64,000 nucleotides of DNA from Rhizobium brockwellii (GTDB lineage Bacteria > Pseudomonadota > Alphaproteobacteria > Rhizobiales > Rhizobiaceae), in NCBI RefSeq assembly GCF_000769405.2, contig NZ_CP053439.1, positions 2,976,001-3,040,000 on the forward strand, given 5' to 3'. Positions 62,817-64,000 of the stretch are shown piece after piece. A program made the position numbers and the translations under genes. Every line of letters starts with the position of its first letter. The stretch's first letter is position 1. Below the pieces are notes generated by a model that saw nothing but the letters and a program-made list of their open reading frames with translations, searched no databases and had not been told where the DNA came from.

Positions 62817-64000
62817 TTAACCCTTGTCCTGCGCCAAGATGATCTCCAGGAAGGCATCGCCGTAGCGTTCGAGCTTCGCCTGCCCGACGCCTGATATGGC
62901 AAGCAATTCCTTGCGGCTTCGTGGCTTCTCGGTGGCAAAGGCGATCAGAGTCGTATCGGGGAAGACGACATAGGGCGGCACGCTGAGTGATTTGGCGATC
63001 GCCATGCGCTCGGCCCTGAGCGCCTCGAAGAGACTGCCGTCGGCGCCTGATAGTCCCGATTTGCGCTCGCTGCGATCCGCCTTCTTCGTACGCCGTTCCG
63101 AGGCCGGCCGGTCCTTGCGGAAGAACACCTGCCGCTCGTGCTTGAAGACGGAGCGCGCCTCCGGCTCCAGCTTCAGCGCCCCGAAGGCCTCATGATCGAC
63201 GCGGATCAACCCCATGGCGAGCAACTGGCGGAAGACCGACTGCCAGACGCGCGCTGGAATATCCTTGCCGGCGCCAAAGACCGGCATTTCGGCATGGCCG
63301 AAACGTTCGGTCTTTTCGTTGACGTTGCCGAGGAGCACGTCGACGACATGGCCAGCGCCGAAACGCTCGCCGGTGCGGTAGACAGCGGCCAGCGCCTTGA
63401 TCGCCGCCTCGGTGCCCTCCCAGGTCTCGACCGGTTTCAGACAAGTGTCGCAATTGCCGCATTGGCCGGCATGCGCTTCGCCGAAATGGGCAAGGATCGC
63501 CTGGCGGCGGCAGGAGGCGGTCTCGCAGATCGCCAGCAATGCGTTGAGCTTGGCGCGTTCGACCCGTTTGATCTCCGCGGCGGCGCTGCCTTCATCGATC
63601 ATCCGGCCGCGCTGGATGACGTCGGCCATGCCATAGGCCATCCAGACCTCGGACGGCAGGCCGTCGCGTCCGGCGCGCCCTGTCTCCTGATAATAGGCCT
63701 CGACGGAGCCCGGCAGATCGAGATGGGCGACATAACGCACATTCGGCTTGTCGATGCCCATGCCGAAGGCGACGGTGGCAACCAGGCAAAGATTCTCTTC
63801 TTTCAGGAAGGCATCCTGATTGGCGTCACGAACCGCCCTGTCCATGCCGGCATGATAGGCACGCGAGCGAATGCCCTGCCCGTTCAGCCACTCGGCCGTA
63901 TCCTCGACCTTGGCGCGCGACAGGCAATAGACGATGCCACTGTCGCCCTTGTGGCCGGACAGGAACCGCAACAGCTGCTGGCGCGGCTGGTCGCGCTCGA
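62817..64000 (-). CDS. recQ: ATP-dependent DNA helicase RecQ, 5' part outside window
   Basis: The visible C-terminal part (about 394 aa) begins ERDQPRQQLLRFLSGHKGDS and continues to the window edge without interruption. Helicase C-terminal motifs GIVYCLSRAKVEDTAEWLNG, AFGMGIDKPNVRYVAH and YYQETGRAGRDGLPSE; RQC zinc site with CRRQAILAHFGE and CGNCDTCLKP; winged helix; and a C-terminal HRDC domain (YVVFPDTTLIAFA, AISGVGQAKLERYGDAFLEI). RecQ unwinds recombination and repair intermediates. Confidence 0.96.
   Translation of the reverse strand, partial: ERDQPRQQLLRFLSGHKGDSGIVYCLSRAKVEDTAEWLNGQGIRSRAYHAGMDRAVRDANQDAFLKEENLCLVATVAFGMGIDKPNVRYVAHLDLPGSVEAYYQETGRAGRDGLPSEVWMAYGMADVIQRGRMIDEGSAAAEIKRVERAKLNALLAICETASCRRQAILAHFGEAHAGQCGNCDTCLKPVETWEGTEAAIKALAAVYRTGERFGAGHVVDVLLGNVNEKTERFGHAEMPVFGAGKDIPARVWQSVFRQLLAMGLIRVDHEAFGALKLEPEARSVFKHERQVFFRKDRPASERRTKKADRSERKSGLSGADGSLFEALRAERMAIAKSLSVPPYVVFPDTTLIAFATEKPRSRKELLAISGVGQAKLERYGDAFLEIILAQDKG

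Overview
The window reads as Rhizobium (Alphaproteobacteria; R. etli/R. leguminosarum-like). The basis is high G+C, RpoD of 685 aa, tdh-kbl, Rhizobiales intergenic palindromes, and an hFixL/FxkR/FixK oxygen-signalling cassette of the kind described in R. etli. No taxon was confirmed by database search.

Region 1 (1 to about 29.8 kb) is a low-oxygen stress island. A FixK regulator (14836-15570), a hybrid heme-PAS kinase (hFixL, 15548-17467) and an OmpR-type FxkR (13970-14713) sit in its middle. Around them nearly every transcription unit carries an FNR/FixK box (TTGA-N6-TCAA), usually 42-81 bp upstream of the RBS-supported start. I count eleven perfect boxes and four with one mismatch. The targets are not nif genes or fixNOQP. 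They are dormancy-type genes: four universal stress proteins, Hsp20, a HtrA/DegP protease, CBS-BON and BON proteins, three P-type ATPases, a beta-CASP metallo-hydrolase, acetate kinase, a Zn alcohol dehydrogenase, a PNPOx-like flavoprotein, a DksA-like zinc-finger protein, a type III polyketide synthase, a VIT-family protein, an amino-acid permease, and several small unknown proteins. The gene content resembles the mycobacterial DosR dormancy regulon, but is wired to FixK. Two genes (acetate kinase and a P1B ATPase) are split by one extra G in a G-run.

Region 2 (about 29.9-33.3 kb) is a sulfide-detoxification operon: blh, bigR, two YeeE/YedE half-transporters and a TauE/SafE permease, with an AT-rich BigR-like operator. 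About 600 bp without a clear gene follows. It ends in a 45-nt 3' piece of a CAT-anticodon tRNA (33871-33915) with no matching 5' half, which I read as the right attachment scar of an island lying to its left.

Region 3 (33.9-40.0 kb) is a three-gene operon for a CHASE2 membrane protein, a FecR-like exported protein and a 1298-aa TPR/CHAT caspase-like protein. It is the best candidate here for an undescribed signalling or execution system.

Region 4 (about 40.6 kb to the end) looks like ordinary chromosome. It holds small exported proteins, often as adjacent paralogue pairs, a SIMPL protein, YjbQ, MFS and EamA transporters, Crp and AraC regulators, an APH(3')-like kinase, two DUF930 proteins, rpoD with its terminator, a GFA protein, the threonine-degradation pair tdh-kbl, a methyltransferase, and recQ running off the right edge.
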